Part shown: piece after piece, positions 51,701 through 64,000 of the stretch
Layout of the letters: each line of letters starts with the position of its first letter
Position numbering within the stretch: the first letter of the stretch is position 1
From: Diploscapter coronatus
Lineage: Eukaryota > Nematoda > Chromadorea > Rhabditida > Rhabditidae
Length of the DNA: 64,000 nt
Reading direction: 5' to 3'
Assembly (NCBI GenBank): GCA_964036155.1
Contig: OZ038422.1
Location: 29,163,201 to 29,227,200, forward strand
Program-made: the position numbers and the translations under genes
The notes under the pieces: model-generated
Told to the model about the DNA's origin: nothing
Seen by the model: only the letters and a program-made list of their open reading frames with translations
The model's database searches: none

Positions 51701-54700
51701 TCCTCTTCATCGTCCTATTCTCTCTCGCCGTCTGGATAGATTCTCATAAATATCCGTTGCGCTAGTCCGCAAAACACGACCGAATTCCTACCTCGGAACC
51801 AAAAACGTTATTCCAAAGCAAAGAGTAAAGAATCAGGAGCGAAGAATTCTCTAAGTGATTTTGAAGAATAGCAGCAAAATGAAGCATGAAGGGCAATTTA
51901 GGGAGTTCGCGACTTGTGTATTTATTAATTTAGAAGTTGCAGTAAAATCTAAAACAGAAGTCCGCATTAATATAAGTCCATTCCTAGTGAGGAATCGAAA
52001 ATAAAGTTCGTGGTTTTCGATTTTTAGGTTCCACGGTATTTGCAACTTCCATAAACTTCATGTCCTTATAAAATTCAACAAAGTGAAATAAAAATATGAG
52101 GAGAAAGCTAAATGTAAAAATCGCGAATCTAGTAATTTCGGTGTTAATATGAGCGATGAGAGAAAAAATTATATCTTCATAGAAAAGAACAAGATTTGAA
52201 GAATAATGAAAACTTTATGTCATTGTCGAAAGAAAAGAATTTACTTATGCATTGGCCAAGTAGTTCAAGCGAAGCGTGCTAAGCTTTTGCAGAAATGCAA
52301 GAGTAAGATTGAAGAATAACAATATAAAATAGAAAATACGATGTTTATCATCTAAAGGGAAATAATTCCTGCAAGTGGAAATGCGTACATCAGTATCATA
52401 ATCTTGTGCTTTAATGAGGAAGGGTAAACAGGTGTATCATTAAAAATGTTGAGAGTCTTCGGAATAATAAGCAGAGTTCTTTCTGGATATATTATCTATT
52501 GAGGATGGGAATGTCGTGTATTTAAGCTGATTATGAAGCTCTATGCTTAAACACCGGATTAGATTTTTAAAGTATAAAAAGTGAAATCAGTATTAGGAAT
52601 GGTTTTAGACTTCTATACTTTATCGCAAGATTAGAATTTCAGAATTAAAATTAAGAAAATCGAGATTCCACATCTGAAATGTTTTGGAATACCTAATTGT
52701 AAATCAAATAATTAAATCATGCTTTTTTAGAATTTAAATAAATAAACTCTCATTAAAGATTCTACAATGAGGCCGAGTCAATAAAACGGGGTGATTCATG
52801 AAAGAAATCCCAATTTATTTTTATTCAGATGGAAGGAAAAAGCGTGGATCTACTTAGCGACTCAAGTCAGTACTTAATTGCACGATGTAAATGACAACCC
52901 AGATACATAAAATGCGAATATATATGTAGCTAAAGTCGAGCACAAAGTTTATTAGTATTCGATTTTATATCGTTTCAAAAATTAATTATGATTTTAAATA
53001 TCATCCAAATATAATCTTAAAAATTCTAAATTATGATGAATTTGAAGGAATCTAGGGTCTGGTCCTATATTTTATAATTCGGAATACGAAAGTTTCAAAA
53101 ATCTCTAAATTCGAATTAGAAACTGTTGAAAAAGGAGGAAGCGGAATATAATTTCGAAGGGAGGCCGGGAATGTCATTATGAAATCTGAAAGTCGAGATA
53201 AATGTATGCACACAGCGCTGAGCATTGTTTTTATTTTCCCGATTTTTCCAAATTTGTGCCGCTTTCGGCTATTTTTGGCGAAAGAATCCGTAATTTCTTG
53301 AGATTCAAATTTATTTTCTAGCTACAATTATTAGAATGTCAGGATGAAAGTTATTGTAGCTCGTTAAACGATAAATATTTTCATATGAAGACGTCTGTCT
53401 GATAAAAATATTTTATATAAAATGTTGAAAGGAAATTTTTGACAAATAAGACAAAGGCCAAATTCTGAAATAATTCCTCCAAAATTGCAGAAAAATGAGC
53501 ATGAATAGGGCTGTGTCCTTATCTCCTAGCAAGGAAAAAATCCAACCGAAAGCCTGCGCACTATTCATGATAAATGAGTTTGGCCAGAACTCAAGGAATA
53601 CACTCCAACCAGATTCGCGTTTCTATCCTTCACCATTAAGCTAGAGGTTTCAGCAAGTTGTCAAAGTTTGGAGTTATGAAATGATATGCAAGATAGGTTT
53701 ATGTTCGTATCTTTCAACGTCGGAGAAAGGATTTTCTCAGGACAAGTCAGGCTAATAAATTCATATAAGCCAAGGATCAAAACGTATCCCACAAGCCGGA
53801 ACCTTTATCTGAGCATATGAAAGGATGAGTGTTATGAATTCGGATGTTCCTTCTGAAGATACATTAGTTTGGTGGGAAGGGATTGCGATATTTTGTGTAG
53901 ATATAAAGGCCTTTCGAGCATTATCCAGCATTTGAAGTAAATTTACTTAGATTCTTGATGAAACATAAGATAATTGAGAATAGTTATTTTTAAACTAATG
54001 ATCGCCGAAAGACAGAAGTATCATCAATCATTTTCACAATTTTGGATCAAAATATTTCAAAAAATATCAAAAATGAAGACATTTCTGGTGCTGTTCATAT
54101 AATGGAAATAGAGGTAGTCAAGGCTGGAAACGAAATTTCCCAAAAATTCAAAAACCACCTCCTGCTCATTCGATATTGGAACCTATAAAATGCCCGACTT
54201 AGAATAGAGAAATACGTCCTCACATGCGCGTTTTGGTAACTTTCATAAATTACTTTCATGCATAGCTGAGTGAGGATGTATTTTGATGCTCTCTTCTCGT
54301 TTAACTCAATTTTATAGTCACACAAAGTATGCGGAACAATTGCAGGAATTAGACATTTCGCAAAGTGTGGCAGGATTCCAACGAAGTCACATGACTATGG
54401 GTAAAATATGGAAAAGTATTAAAGCGCGTTCATACTTTGTTCGCTCTCGAGTGAACATTGGGAATAGCGGTTCGTGGGGAGAGTAAGAAAACCCTGAACC
54501 CTGAACTCTTGCTCTCCATGAACAGCACTATTCTTCAATGTTCGTGCTAGAACGAACAAAGTCCGAACATGCCCTTAGCGACGTGGAAAAAGTGGTTATC
54601 AGAGGCTAGAGAATGCAGAGGATATGCTTTTACTCTCCTCTTTAGGCACGCTATTTCGTCGAAGAGATGAAAGGTAATTTTAAACGCCTGCACATGCACC

Positions 54701-56747
54701 GCGATGTTTTAATAACGGCTAATAGAAAGACACTGGTTTTTCTAAGAAATACTATGGAAGGCAAGATAGAAAAAGAAAAAAACCGGTCTTTTTCTAGGAG
54801 CCTTAATGACCGCCTTTTTGTGCTTTGATAATATGAAAGAGTTCCAGAAGTTATTTAGTATGTAAAGGGACGTGCCAATGTGTCAATAACTATTGTCTGG
54901 TTCTTTAGGATCTCTAAAAGTTGTGTAGTATTTCAACTTTCTTTGCTTCTCTATATTTCCTATGATATTTCGTTATTGTCTAGTCAGAGAAGGACTTTTC
55001 CGTTTAAGAATGACAAGATATGACAGACACTTTACCTAAGGAAAAAGACTAAGAAAAAGTCGAATAAATGCGAGTATGAAATATGTCTAAGTGGATATCT
55101 AGACCTGGATAATCTAATTTCGAAACCCCTAGATATCTGAGACTCTAGATTTAGGATGAAGTATAAAATGTTAGGGTATCATTTTTTCGAATACCATATG
55201 CTTGGATGACCTTTATGAGGCTTATCAAGAATCTAAAGAGTGAACTTTAGATCGTCGACTTTAAATGTTAAGTAATAAAAATAAAGGTATACTTACCTTT
55301 CGAACTAGAAACATTTCGGATGAATATTTAAGATATAACGGGACTATGTTTTAACAGGACACAAATTTGTATCATTCGAAATTTTATATTAACGCCACCC
55401 CCTTAAAACGAACCTAATAAACCTCTTATGCTCTCAAAATACAAATGTTCAATTTGAGTTGAATTAATTGAAGTAACGACTAATAAAATTTACAAGTACT
55501 TCCATTAATAGAAGTCCTAGGCTCTTCAAATAATATTAGAAGGATCCGGGCAATGATTCTTTTAGAATAAAAATGGACGTTGTGTATCTGTGGAATAATA
55601 ATTCAATATGCCTTGTGGTCTATCAAAATGTAAACAAAAATGGGAGAAATTTCGAATTTTCGAGAGCACAAGATAGCGTTTTCCTAGAAATATCAAATTA
55701 AACCAACAAATTAGGTATTATTTCGAAATATCGAAGTTTTTAGCATTTATGTGTCTGTTAAAATATTTTAGTGATAAATAATATTGAAAAATAAATTATA
55801 AGCTAGCGAATAATTTTAGTATATCTAGTTTTGCTGAATGAAATTTTTGCTGAAGTGTTGCAGGATAGAATTGTCGGCGGATATTTTTAGCGACAACTCT
55901 CGAAAAAATTAACAACTTTTTCAGCGAGGAAGGGAAATGAAACTTTAAAACTACACCCCTTTTTGGAACATCTTCTCAAAGTATATAAATTTAGATATCC
56001 AACGGATCTAATTCGAAGTGCGAGCATTTCTTTAGAATCTTGAAAAGAACTTTGAATTTTGAAAAGTGGAAGTTAAGGATGGACATCATATTTTTTTTAA
56101 AAATTTTTACATAAGTCTTAAGAAAATTCAAATTCTAAATGAGTAAAGTACAAAAGTGATCGTCTTCATCTAGGGCCCCCAAGTAGGTGTGCCAAATTAC
56201 GTTTTGGAATAAACTTTTTGAGCAGGAAGATGATTTGAGTTGTAAGTAAGGTTTTCGTGAAGAAAAATACATTTAAAAATTCCCTGACCGAAAAAATCGT
56301 AAAAAATTTGTCACTCAAAATGAACGCATTTTCACAAATGAAATATTGTTTGTGAACTGTTGTGTGTGGTTACTTTAGCCTAATTTTTGCACAAGGCCAT
56401 TTCATCAGATTTATCGTCGAGCTAGATGACAGTATTTGAGATATATTAGGTTTGAAAGGTGCTTCCTTCACAAAGTTTTGGTTTAAAACTACCACGCTTC
56501 TACCAACAACGCATTTTTGCAAGGGGACAAAGCTTGGGGGCTCTACTTTTATCAATTATCCTATAAATTAATTAAAATACAAGCTATTACCTAAACGAAT
56601 TTTGATATATTTCAAAATTTTCTAAGTATATGAGGAGAACTTATGAAACCATTATCGTCGTCCTTTATCTAGATACTCAAGATAATAATTTTCAAATCAA
56701 CCTACCAAAACGTCCTTAACGACGTCTAGCATCGATTGTTGAGGCAT
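48755..56747 (-). CDS. Helical protein, possibly Mediator subunit MED30
   Basis: Eight phase-consistent exons (56706-56747, 50053-50131, 49721-49796, 49396-49498, 49257-49342, 49074-49207, 48929-49026, 48755-48886) sum to 750 nt, 249 aa. The protein is almost all helix. Its N-terminal part (MLDVVKDVLDLMFNILLSM, then RDNLINTVYKLHRTRLRILD) recalls the pattern of MED30, and the later EELQRDCEAMYSQLYKLIRK segment could match the MED30 C-terminal coiled coil. I am not certain of the identity. The C-terminus after that (YPIVPRYPILKKMIKS) has no counterpart I recall. Exon 1 is only 14 codons and is separated by a 6.6-kb intron; phase and splice sites support the join. The short introns between 48887 and 49395 are made of AATTA words. 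Confidence 0.6.
50132..56705 (-). other. 6.6-kb first intron of the MED30-like gene
   Basis: No convincing exon was seen on either strand; frames are short and low-complexity. It contains a GA-rich block (50580-51090), a CT-rich block (51540-51720) and an inverted repeat at 54423-54575. The section 52-56.5 kb is AT-rich with few T-runs. An unrecognised non-coding gene could hide here. Confidence 0.4.
54423..54575. repeat. Imperfect hairpin repeat
   Basis: Arms 54423-54483 and 54513-54575 are inverted copies; shared blocks are ACTTTGTTCG, GAACATTG and GAATAG. They are separated by a 29-bp centre with a CCCTGAA duplication. This is probably a short MITE; it could also form an RNA hairpin. Confidence 0.65.
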
Positions 56748-59700
56748 AGAAAATAGTTAAATTTGGTGAAATTAGGAAATACACCCGAATTTTAATCCAC
56801 TTGATACTTTTTTCTACGAAAATTCGGAGAGAGCGCCTCTTGAATTTTCGGAGCCGGATAAACGTAATTAACCGCTGACTATACAATAGAATAATCTAGC
56901 AGAAGTCGGACGTTAAAAGAGTCCACTAATTAATTCAGCTTTAATTGGATAATCAAATTAGTTAGTTAGATGGGAAAGATCAAAATTGCAGACTTAATTA
57001 GTCGAAACTGCAATTTTGAAATGATTCAGAATTTGTTTCGAACATCTTGGAATTGATTTTTTGGTTCGGAATATGAGGTACTCTTAGAACAAATATAGGC
57101 AAAATCTTGACACCACTTATTTGAAAAAATTTGTTCATTATGCTGCTCTTCTATTTTTTCGGGTATTTTTTGCAAAAGAAATTGAAAATTTGACATTTTT
57201 CAGGGGAAAGCAACATATCCTTGGGAAAATTTGAAATTTATTCCGAAATACGCATAAAATTAAATACGCGAAACACCGATGATCAATTTTCAGTGTAAAA
57301 TGCGTGAAATTCGACACTTGTTGTTACTTTATTATTCTTTCTGGAGTACATTTTTGAAGACTTACCATTTTTGGTGTTGGAGTTTGACTTTTTGCTCAAT
57401 CAAACTAGATTTTCGTCGGAGTTTCCAAAAAAATCTGAAGAATAAAAAATTAGGCGTAATAAAATCAAAATTTCAAGCTGAAAAGGCCTTGTTATAACTC
57501 GGAAGAAAAAGGATATGTAAGTGTAGTGGAGAAGGAAATTTCAATGAAGGGAGGAATAAATTAAATATCATTAGGTTCGGATTCTGCTCCAAGCTAGAGA
57601 ACACAAATAATGACGGGAAAAAACATGGGTAAATTAAAATTGTGTAAAAGGAGAAATAAAAGTGAAAATTTTCTTTAAAAGAAAAGTCAAGAAATGCATC
57701 CATCTTGAAGTAATTTATTCCCAGATTCATATGACTTTTATATGCGTGAAATTGAGCAATGACTTGGAAATTCCGAGGATTCAAATGATAGTTTTAAATC
57801 ACGTGGAAATTTAGTGGATTAGAAATTATCTACAAAGCTCGAACCTTATCAAACTCATAAAAATTCACATCAAATTTTTAGGATAAGAGTACTTTCTTCC
57901 CAAAATTGAAACAAAAAAGCAATAAAATTTGCTAGAAATGTGCTTATGTATTATCGAAATATTTATCTTTGATATGTAAAATATAAGAATCGATGACACA
58001 TGGCATATCTTTAAGTAGGCGACGAAGCGAATTAAAGAACTAAGACCCATAGCAGTGTTGAATGCGGGGCTTCTTTTAATGCTTGATACCCTCTCGCATG
58101 GGGCCGGGATTAGGGATAAATCACTAATCTCAAGGAATTAGAATTAACCGATTCTCTGCAAATTCAGATAGAGCACCGCTGCTTCTTTTGTTCGACTCCT
58201 CATGCTACTTGGCATGTTTACGAATATGAATGATATTTTAGAACAGAATATTACAAGCTTATAGGAGAAAACTATATTAAAGTTATTTAATACACAATAT
58301 GCCCAAAAAGCAGTGATAATGAGAAGAATGACTAAATATCATAATCCTCACAAAAGATATTTTATTTTTCCTGTGAATGAATATATTCTATAACTTTTTT
58401 CTTTAACAATTAACCAAGGAAGAAGTTCAATAAATCATTTCACATATCCACAAAAATTCTGTTCTGCTTCTCAAATTATCTTAAAATACTCGAAGACAAA
58501 CACTTACGCGTCAAATTACGTGCTTCTGTTTACTCGTGTGCAGGTAAGAATAGCACTTATTTGTCGTGTCTTCACCCTATTTTCAACAATCAACAATATC
58601 ATAGCTTGGCAACTGCGATCAAAACTGGTCTTTTCTCGAAGAAATGAGAAAGAAGCAGAATTGTAGGAGACAAGAAAGTTCGAACAACTTTCACACTTTC
58701 TCAATTTCAATTCCATCTCGCGTGTATTTTTCGACTTGGACGCTCTTGTAGTGGTGTTTTTCATCGAGAAAAAGTGGATTGTCACTCATTTTGCAAAAAT
58801 TTTAACTCCATTCAACGAAATTGTCAGTCTCACTTCAAAGAATCATCAATCTCCTCCCATGGGCTGTCAATTAGATCGTTCTCTAGCCCCTTATATCCAA
58901 CTTCAATGCCTCAATTTGAATCGAGCTGTCAATACTTCTTTTACGGTATTTGACTACAATCGATCTACAGTTGTTTTCTGTCATTTTTAAGCCTATGATA
59001 ACAATTCGGCTTGTTCATGCTATCAATTCCGTTCTCACCACTGACAATTGCCATATTAACCTCTAGCCTAAACACAGACGGCCCTTTGTTCCACCCTTTT
59101 CTTATATTTCCCACTAGATGCTTCGATTTTTTGATCGACACACAACTTTGATTCCTCTCCTTTTACACCATTGATATTGAACATGGCGTTTCACTTACAT
59201 TGAAGCGATTTTATTCATTAAATCAATCAATACTTTGATCGTATTTCAAATTTGATCACATTTGAACCTGAATTGTTATCACCAATGCAAGAGTTTCTTA
59301 TTTCAATATAGAATATTTGAGGTTTTCAGTTCTCAAATTTTTATATATCATTTCAAGTTATAATGATTCCATTCAATAGCCAAAATGCATGGCATAAAAA
59401 GAATGAATTTCGCTTAAAAACATTTTCACAACATCTTAGCATCATTCTTTAAACTCCTACGAAACTTTTATCTTATGCCCACGCTGTCTTCCTGAGAATT
59501 TAAACTTTTCCGTTCTACTTTATATTTACTCTCTGCAGGTTTAACTTGTCATAATTTGTATAGATCGAAAGGATCACAGAAATGTGCTCATTTTTAAACA
59601 GTTCAAACAGTTTTTTTCTTCTCTTAAAATCTCTCTATCTTAACTAGTTTTCTCAGGAACTCGAGGAGTTAGTCGAATTTTCTTGAAAAGTTATATAAAG

Positions 59701-59843
59701 TACAGAACTCCTCAGATTTCTGGAGTTTTTGTGCTACTTCGGTACTGCGGTCTGTTTACTCTATGTTCAACTCTTTGACTGAGACTTTTTCAAACGAATC
59801 TGTTATTTCCACCATTTTGATCTACCGACCGTTATTTTCACAG
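56748..59843. other. Intergenic region between the MED30-like and Kunitz genes
   Basis: No gene was recognised. The two flanking genes diverge, so it should hold both promoters. It ends in an acceptor (TTTTCACAG, up to 59843) 12 nt before the Kunitz-gene ATG. Confidence 0.4.
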
Positions 59844-59855
59844 GTTTTTGATTTG

Positions 59856-61581
59856 ATGGTGATATTTAGGATGTTGATAATTCTCCTGGGCCTCTTTTCG
59901 CTGGTTTATTCACAGGAGCAATGTTTTGAAGGTTTTTTCCTTATTTTAAAACTGATTTCAACCCTAGCAGCCAATGGTAGTTTTAATTCTTTTCGATGCT
60001 CAATTTTTTTGTAAAGCATAATTTTTAAAAGTGGTGCACTACCAGACGATTTGAGACAGTATCGTACAAAAATGAACGATAGTTATGAAATTCTTTAAAG
60101 TCGAAATTAAAAATAAATTCTTCAGCCAGAAATCCCGGTGACACGAACTGTAACACTCCTCAGGCTGGGCAGAGATTCTATTTCGATAAATTGACTCGAC
60201 GATGCCAGCCCTTTTATTATAAAGTAATTTCTGAAACTAAAAAAATAATCCGAAAATTGTTGCCTAACTCTGAAAAAATTATCTTAGGGCTGCAATGGAG
60301 GTCAGAACAGCTTCGCGAATCAGAAGGACTGCATGAGTGCTTGTGGTGGTGCCAAGGCCACAGGAGATGTAAGTCTGGGTAAGTTGGATTATTTTTACGA
60401 TCTTCTTAGTCCGTAAGTGAAAATAAACACTTTTAGCAGCTACATCGAGCAATAGCTCGAGTTCTAGTTCAGATCCAGGTTAGGGTCATTCGCATGCCCA
60501 AAATTTCCCTTCTTGATCTCAGTTTTTGAGATTCTAAGTTTCTTCTCAGCTTATATACCCTATTCTAAAACCCAAATAACCCCATAACATTCCAATTTTT
60601 CTCAAATAAATATATTAATTAATAAAAAATAAATTTTAAAATTCAGCTATCTGCGCTTCAAAAGCCTATGCCGCTGGAGCTACGACGAACGAGAAGGTGA
60701 CTTGTGCGAAGTGCCCAACCGGATACACTTGTGAGAGCGATAAGTGCTGTCCAACCAAGGGTAACTAACAAATTGATACGAGTTAATTACCATAATTATT
60801 TCGTATTTCAGAGTACACGTGCAAAATGCAGTACGACGCGGGCAGATTCGGAACGAATGGAAAGCACACTCCAAGGTAGGTGATACAGCTATAAGTTGCA
60901 GAGTAATTTGAGATAATTTATGAATAGAGTAGAGTTATTTTATAAAGAAGGCAAGCAAATAAAACGTCTAGCGTGATGTAGCGCAGTGGTAGTATAGATT
61001 TGAGTTGGTATGCTTACTTTCTCTGTGGCTAGAAGCTTGTGGTTAAGATAATTTATTATCTAGCTATGGCTTGGGAAAAAGTGCTTATGGTCGGCTGAAT
61101 TACATTGGGGATGCTTTAGAGAGGAGAGCTGAGAGAACAACACTTCGAGATGCTTATACGATAGAAGCGTTATAAAAATTAGGAGAAAATAATGTGGTCT
61201 GATTTGCCTGAATCATTTGATAAATCCGGTAAAAATATGAAAAACCGCGAAACAGGTTCCACAACAAGTTTTCGCATTACATTTTCTCATTAATTTAAGA
61301 ATATATAATAAGTTCTTGACACTCAAAATCGGATACATTTTTACCGTATTCAATCTCATCAGTGATATTGAATTTTAACCAAACAATTTCAATAGCTTAT
61401 TGGATAATCTCCAATTATACTTTTACTAAAGTCTATCTTCAATAATTTAAGTCATCATTACACCAGGTACTTCTACTCGACTGCTTACAAGAACTGTATG
61501 CTGTTCACGTTCTACGGTATGGCTGGAAATTCCAACAATTTCCCCGACTACAACTCATGCATGAAATTCTGCAAGCCATAA
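59856..61581 (+). CDS. Secreted Kunitz-domain protein (two Kunitz domains and a lustrin-like Cys-rich linker)
   Basis: Seven phase-consistent exons (59856-59931, 60126-60223, 60288-60378, 60437-60478, 60647-60760, 60812-60875, 61467-61581) encode 199 aa. A signal peptide (MLIILLGLFSLVYS, ending near residue 19) is followed by Kunitz domain 1 with all six Cys (RFYFDKLTRRCQPFYYKGCN ... QKDCMSAC). Next come a Ser-rich linker and a Cys-rich lustrin-like unit (CAKCPTGYTC...CC). Kunitz domain 2 (YTCKMQYDAGRFG ... CMKFC) lacks Cys2 and Cys4, replaced by Phe and Met. Kunitz domains typically inhibit serine proteases, but such nematode proteins also act in cuticle or matrix; the role here is not predictable. 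For exon 3 the second of two donors (60379) keeps the Ser-rich frame. Confidence 0.85.
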
Positions 61582-62544
61582 ATCGATATTTCCAATCGAG
61601 TTCTTTTTGTTTTCTATGAAAATCGTATTATTTCAATCTAAAACACGAGTATTTGTTGTAAATAGTTGGTTTATTATTCATAAATCGTTACATCAATCAA
61701 GCTATCCTCTTATAGATCTATTTATGTTCATGTGAATGATGTTTGTGGTCAGAATATGTGTGCTAGATTACTTTTAAACATTGGAGGTATACAACATTTT
61801 CTAAAATAAAATAGATCTGAATAAAATATGCGCTGCCCAAATATATGTTTATACTTTGAATCAATATATGATATTTACATATTGCACGTTTCACGATCAA
61901 AAACATCACAATACGAGATATGGAATGAACATGAGAATATGGATTTCTGAAGTTAACTCTAGTCATGTCAAAATTACTTGAAGTTTTCCAAACTCCACAA
62001 AATCTAGCTAATTCAACTCCATTTTGACCTGAAGTACGACGAAGTCTGCTGGTTTTCAGAGTTCATACCTTCGGCTGAGTGATAGGAGGAAATCCGGGGA
62101 TCTGAAATCAAGCTCTATGAAGTTTAACTTTGATGTTTGAAGTTAGACCCTTCAAGTTCGAGGTGAACGATATAATTATTTTCAGTTAGCATAACTTTGT
62201 AATAGTACAGATGCTACTAAGGCTATTCTAAGGTAATTTGAGCTATATGGCCGTTTAAGCCTGCACGAGAGATTACAAATGCTCTTATCCTCCTAATAGC
62301 GAATAGCGAATAGCCCCGTTTCTCAATAAGTCTTGTTTGCAAATGTACCAAGTGAGTGACAGTATACAAACCAGATACAAATCAAAGAACCAATACAGTT
62401 TGGATTGCTTTGAGAAGGAATAAACTGCCAAAGTGTTCATCAACTTGTAAGTATGTATCAGAATAATCCAAGTCTTGATGAAGTAGTGATAAATTTGATT
62501 AACGGCATTCGATACGCGATTTCAAACAAATTTCATACCATCTA
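61582..62544. other. 3' region between the Kunitz and homeobox genes
   Basis: The two genes converge here. No gene was seen; the sequence is AT-rich. Confidence 0.4.
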
Positions 62545-62859
62545 CTACACAGACTTTACTTTTATTGTTTCATTATAGAATACCTGAACCGATGGATATG
62601 AGAACAACGATGACGAGTAGGTCAGATACGGCTGATTGACTTGCGGGAACACGTTTGCAAATGCACTCGCTGGAGTCCAAGCTAAAATTTTGGCTAAGAT
62701 GCGTTGAAGTTGTTTCCTTCGCTTACTAATCACGGTATTGGCATTATCCTTAGGCGTTGTGTCTGCAGTCGTCTTCGGCGCAACTGAAGTCGATGGCTCG
62801 TTGGCAGGCTGATTCCTGACACGCTTCCTCTCGCGAGAGCGACGATTCTTGAACCACAC
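62545..62859 (-). CDS. Last exon of a K50-class homeobox gene (partial)
   Basis: The exon opens after TTTGCAG with the recognition helix VWFKNRRSRERKR. The intron falls between homeodomain positions 46 and 47, a common homeobox intron site. Lys at position 50 is typical of Otx, Pitx, Goosecoid and bicoid classes, which favour TAATCC-type sites; the SRERKR continuation is not one I recognise. The remaining 104-residue tail has a Thr/Pro-rich stretch and a basic patch (SKRRKQLQR). Earlier homeodomain helices were not found between 62860 and 64000, so they lie further right. A fragmentary pseudogene cannot be excluded. Confidence 0.75.
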   Translation of the reverse strand: MWFKNRRSRERKRVRNQPANEPSTSVAPKTTADTTPKDNANTVISKRRKQLQRILAKILAWTPASAFANVFPQVNQPYLTYSSSLFSYPSVQVFYNETIKVKSV

Positions 62860-64000
62860 CTGCAAATTTAGAACATCGATTTCTATCGAACTCAACCTAC
62901 ATTGCTAAAATTTGTGCAAATGTTTCAATAAAACGCAGTTCTTACTCTGGAAGGTCAAAATTGATATTCCGCTTATAAATGTTTGCAATTTTGTTAGTAA
63001 TAAAATCTCAATAATTACATACTTGTTTATCTTTGGAATTCCCCGTTATGTTTCAAGAAAATGCAAGTTCTCTATCAGAAGGAGAAATTCAATACTATTG
63101 CTCTTATTTTCAGGTTACAGCAACCTCCAATATTCTAATGGAAACCGAAAGTTCACCCTATGTGCATTTTCATTATGGATAGTGGTCGAAGTGGGTGATT
63201 AATCCGGCTTTTCTCAGGCTGCATAAATCAACATGCTTATGTTTATCATTCCGTATCAATTGGGCACATAATCCGGATTCCTGATCGTCCAATTTATCCC
63301 CGGTAGATCCCCAGTCAAATCCGGTAATCATCCCAATTCTGTAGCATCTGAATCCCCTATCCAGATGCATTATTCTATAGCTAAGCTAGTTCATGAATAA
63401 AGATCTATGATAGTTTCAGCGTCCAGAATAACAAACAAAAATGAATCTTTGAAATCTTAGATGATTTTTTACGTAGCATGATCAGAAATTAGGATCAAGT
63501 CACAAGATACACCAAATCTAGAACGTGGTTTTTGATAGGGTAGAATAGCTCGATCAAAAATCATTATTAGATGATCGAAAAATAAATATGTTGCAGGAAC
63601 TTCGAAATGATTAGCAGAAAGAAATGTTTAATTCAGTTTTTGACGGTCTAGATAAAAGAACTTCTAAACGGTAATAGGCTGATTCAAGTATCATTATGGG
63701 TTCTTGCATAATACAGGTCTAAAGGCATTAGAGGTCATGTAACCTTACTCCAAACCATGTAACTCTAGCCATTGCATAAGAGCTACCTTCCAAGTCATAA
63801 TTCTACAGTATCTACAATTCTATGTTCTCGCGAGAACCTGAGAAATTTCATTTTCTAATTTTGTTAATTCAGCTTAAAGGGCTTAGGTTCCTATAGCATA
63901 CTTAAAATTTAAAGGCTGCTTTCTAGTCTTCTAACTTCTACAGTATCTAGGGTCTCATTAAAAACTTGTAAACCGTCTATTTTTCATACTTTGCTAATCC
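62860..64000 (-). other. Presumed intron or upstream region of the homeobox gene
   Basis: No exon encoding homeodomain helices 1-2 was found on the minus strand, and no other gene was recognised. Confidence 0.35.

Noticed and set aside
58180..58200. B-box-like GTTCGACTCC
   Set aside because: No A box upstream and the T-stem does not pair.
60965..61040. tRNA A-box-like sequence (TAGCGCAGTGG) in Kunitz-gene intron 6
   Set aside because: No B box or cloverleaf at the proper distance; at most a decayed tRNA or SINE head.

Overview
The window looks like a rhabditid-type nematode genome. It is AT-rich, with many short introns, acceptors of the TTTTCAG or TTTTTAG type, acceptor-like sites a few bases upstream of start codons (expected for spliced-leader addition), and protein families with clear nematode or metazoan counterparts. 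The species cannot be named. All exon models were assembled by eye from reading phase, splice consensus and remembered family motifs; no alignment or search was run.

Layout. 0.65-13.5 kb (+): a 22-exon RIPOR/FAM65 homologue. 15.1-17.6 kb (-): a divergent ADP/ATP carrier. 18.2-33.7 kb (-): the SKI2-type exosome helicase (skih-2), about 37 exons. A 5.6-kb stretch of this gene between two identified exons holds, on the opposite strand, one or two MAM-domain extracellular protein genes (21.1-25.6 kb) with their own TATA box. 33.7-33.9 kb is a 175-bp divergent promoter. 33.9-39.8 kb (+): a GPATCH2-like nuclear protein, an Rpp14-like RNase P/MRP subunit and a 3-ketodihydrosphingosine reductase; spacing suggests one operon, and the last two genes are only 19 bp apart. 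40.5-43.2 kb (+): a GT49-family glycosyltransferase with one problematic splice junction and a foldback repeat in intron 1. 44.0-48.1 kb (+): cytosolic NADP isocitrate dehydrogenase (idh-1), with a MITE-like element in intron 8. 48.8-56.7 kb (-): a helical protein, possibly Mediator MED30, with a 6.6-kb first intron. 59.9-61.6 kb (+): a secreted two-Kunitz-domain protein. 62.5-62.9 kb (-): the last exon of a K50-class homeobox gene that continues off the right edge or in a long intron.

Functional themes are RNA metabolism (SKI2, Rpp14, a GPATCH2-like protein), core metabolism (ADP/ATP exchange, isocitrate dehydrogenase, sphingolipid synthesis) and secreted or extracellular proteins (MAM, Kunitz, GT49). 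No bacterial-type element, CRISPR array, convincing tRNA or rRNA was seen.

The most unusual signals are non-coding: a short motif (GAAAC followed by YTAT) recurring in both orientations in many introns; introns built from regularly spaced AATT words; several GC-AG introns; one intron ending without AG; a shared 180-bp repeat with Pol III-like features; and three foldback or inverted-repeat elements.
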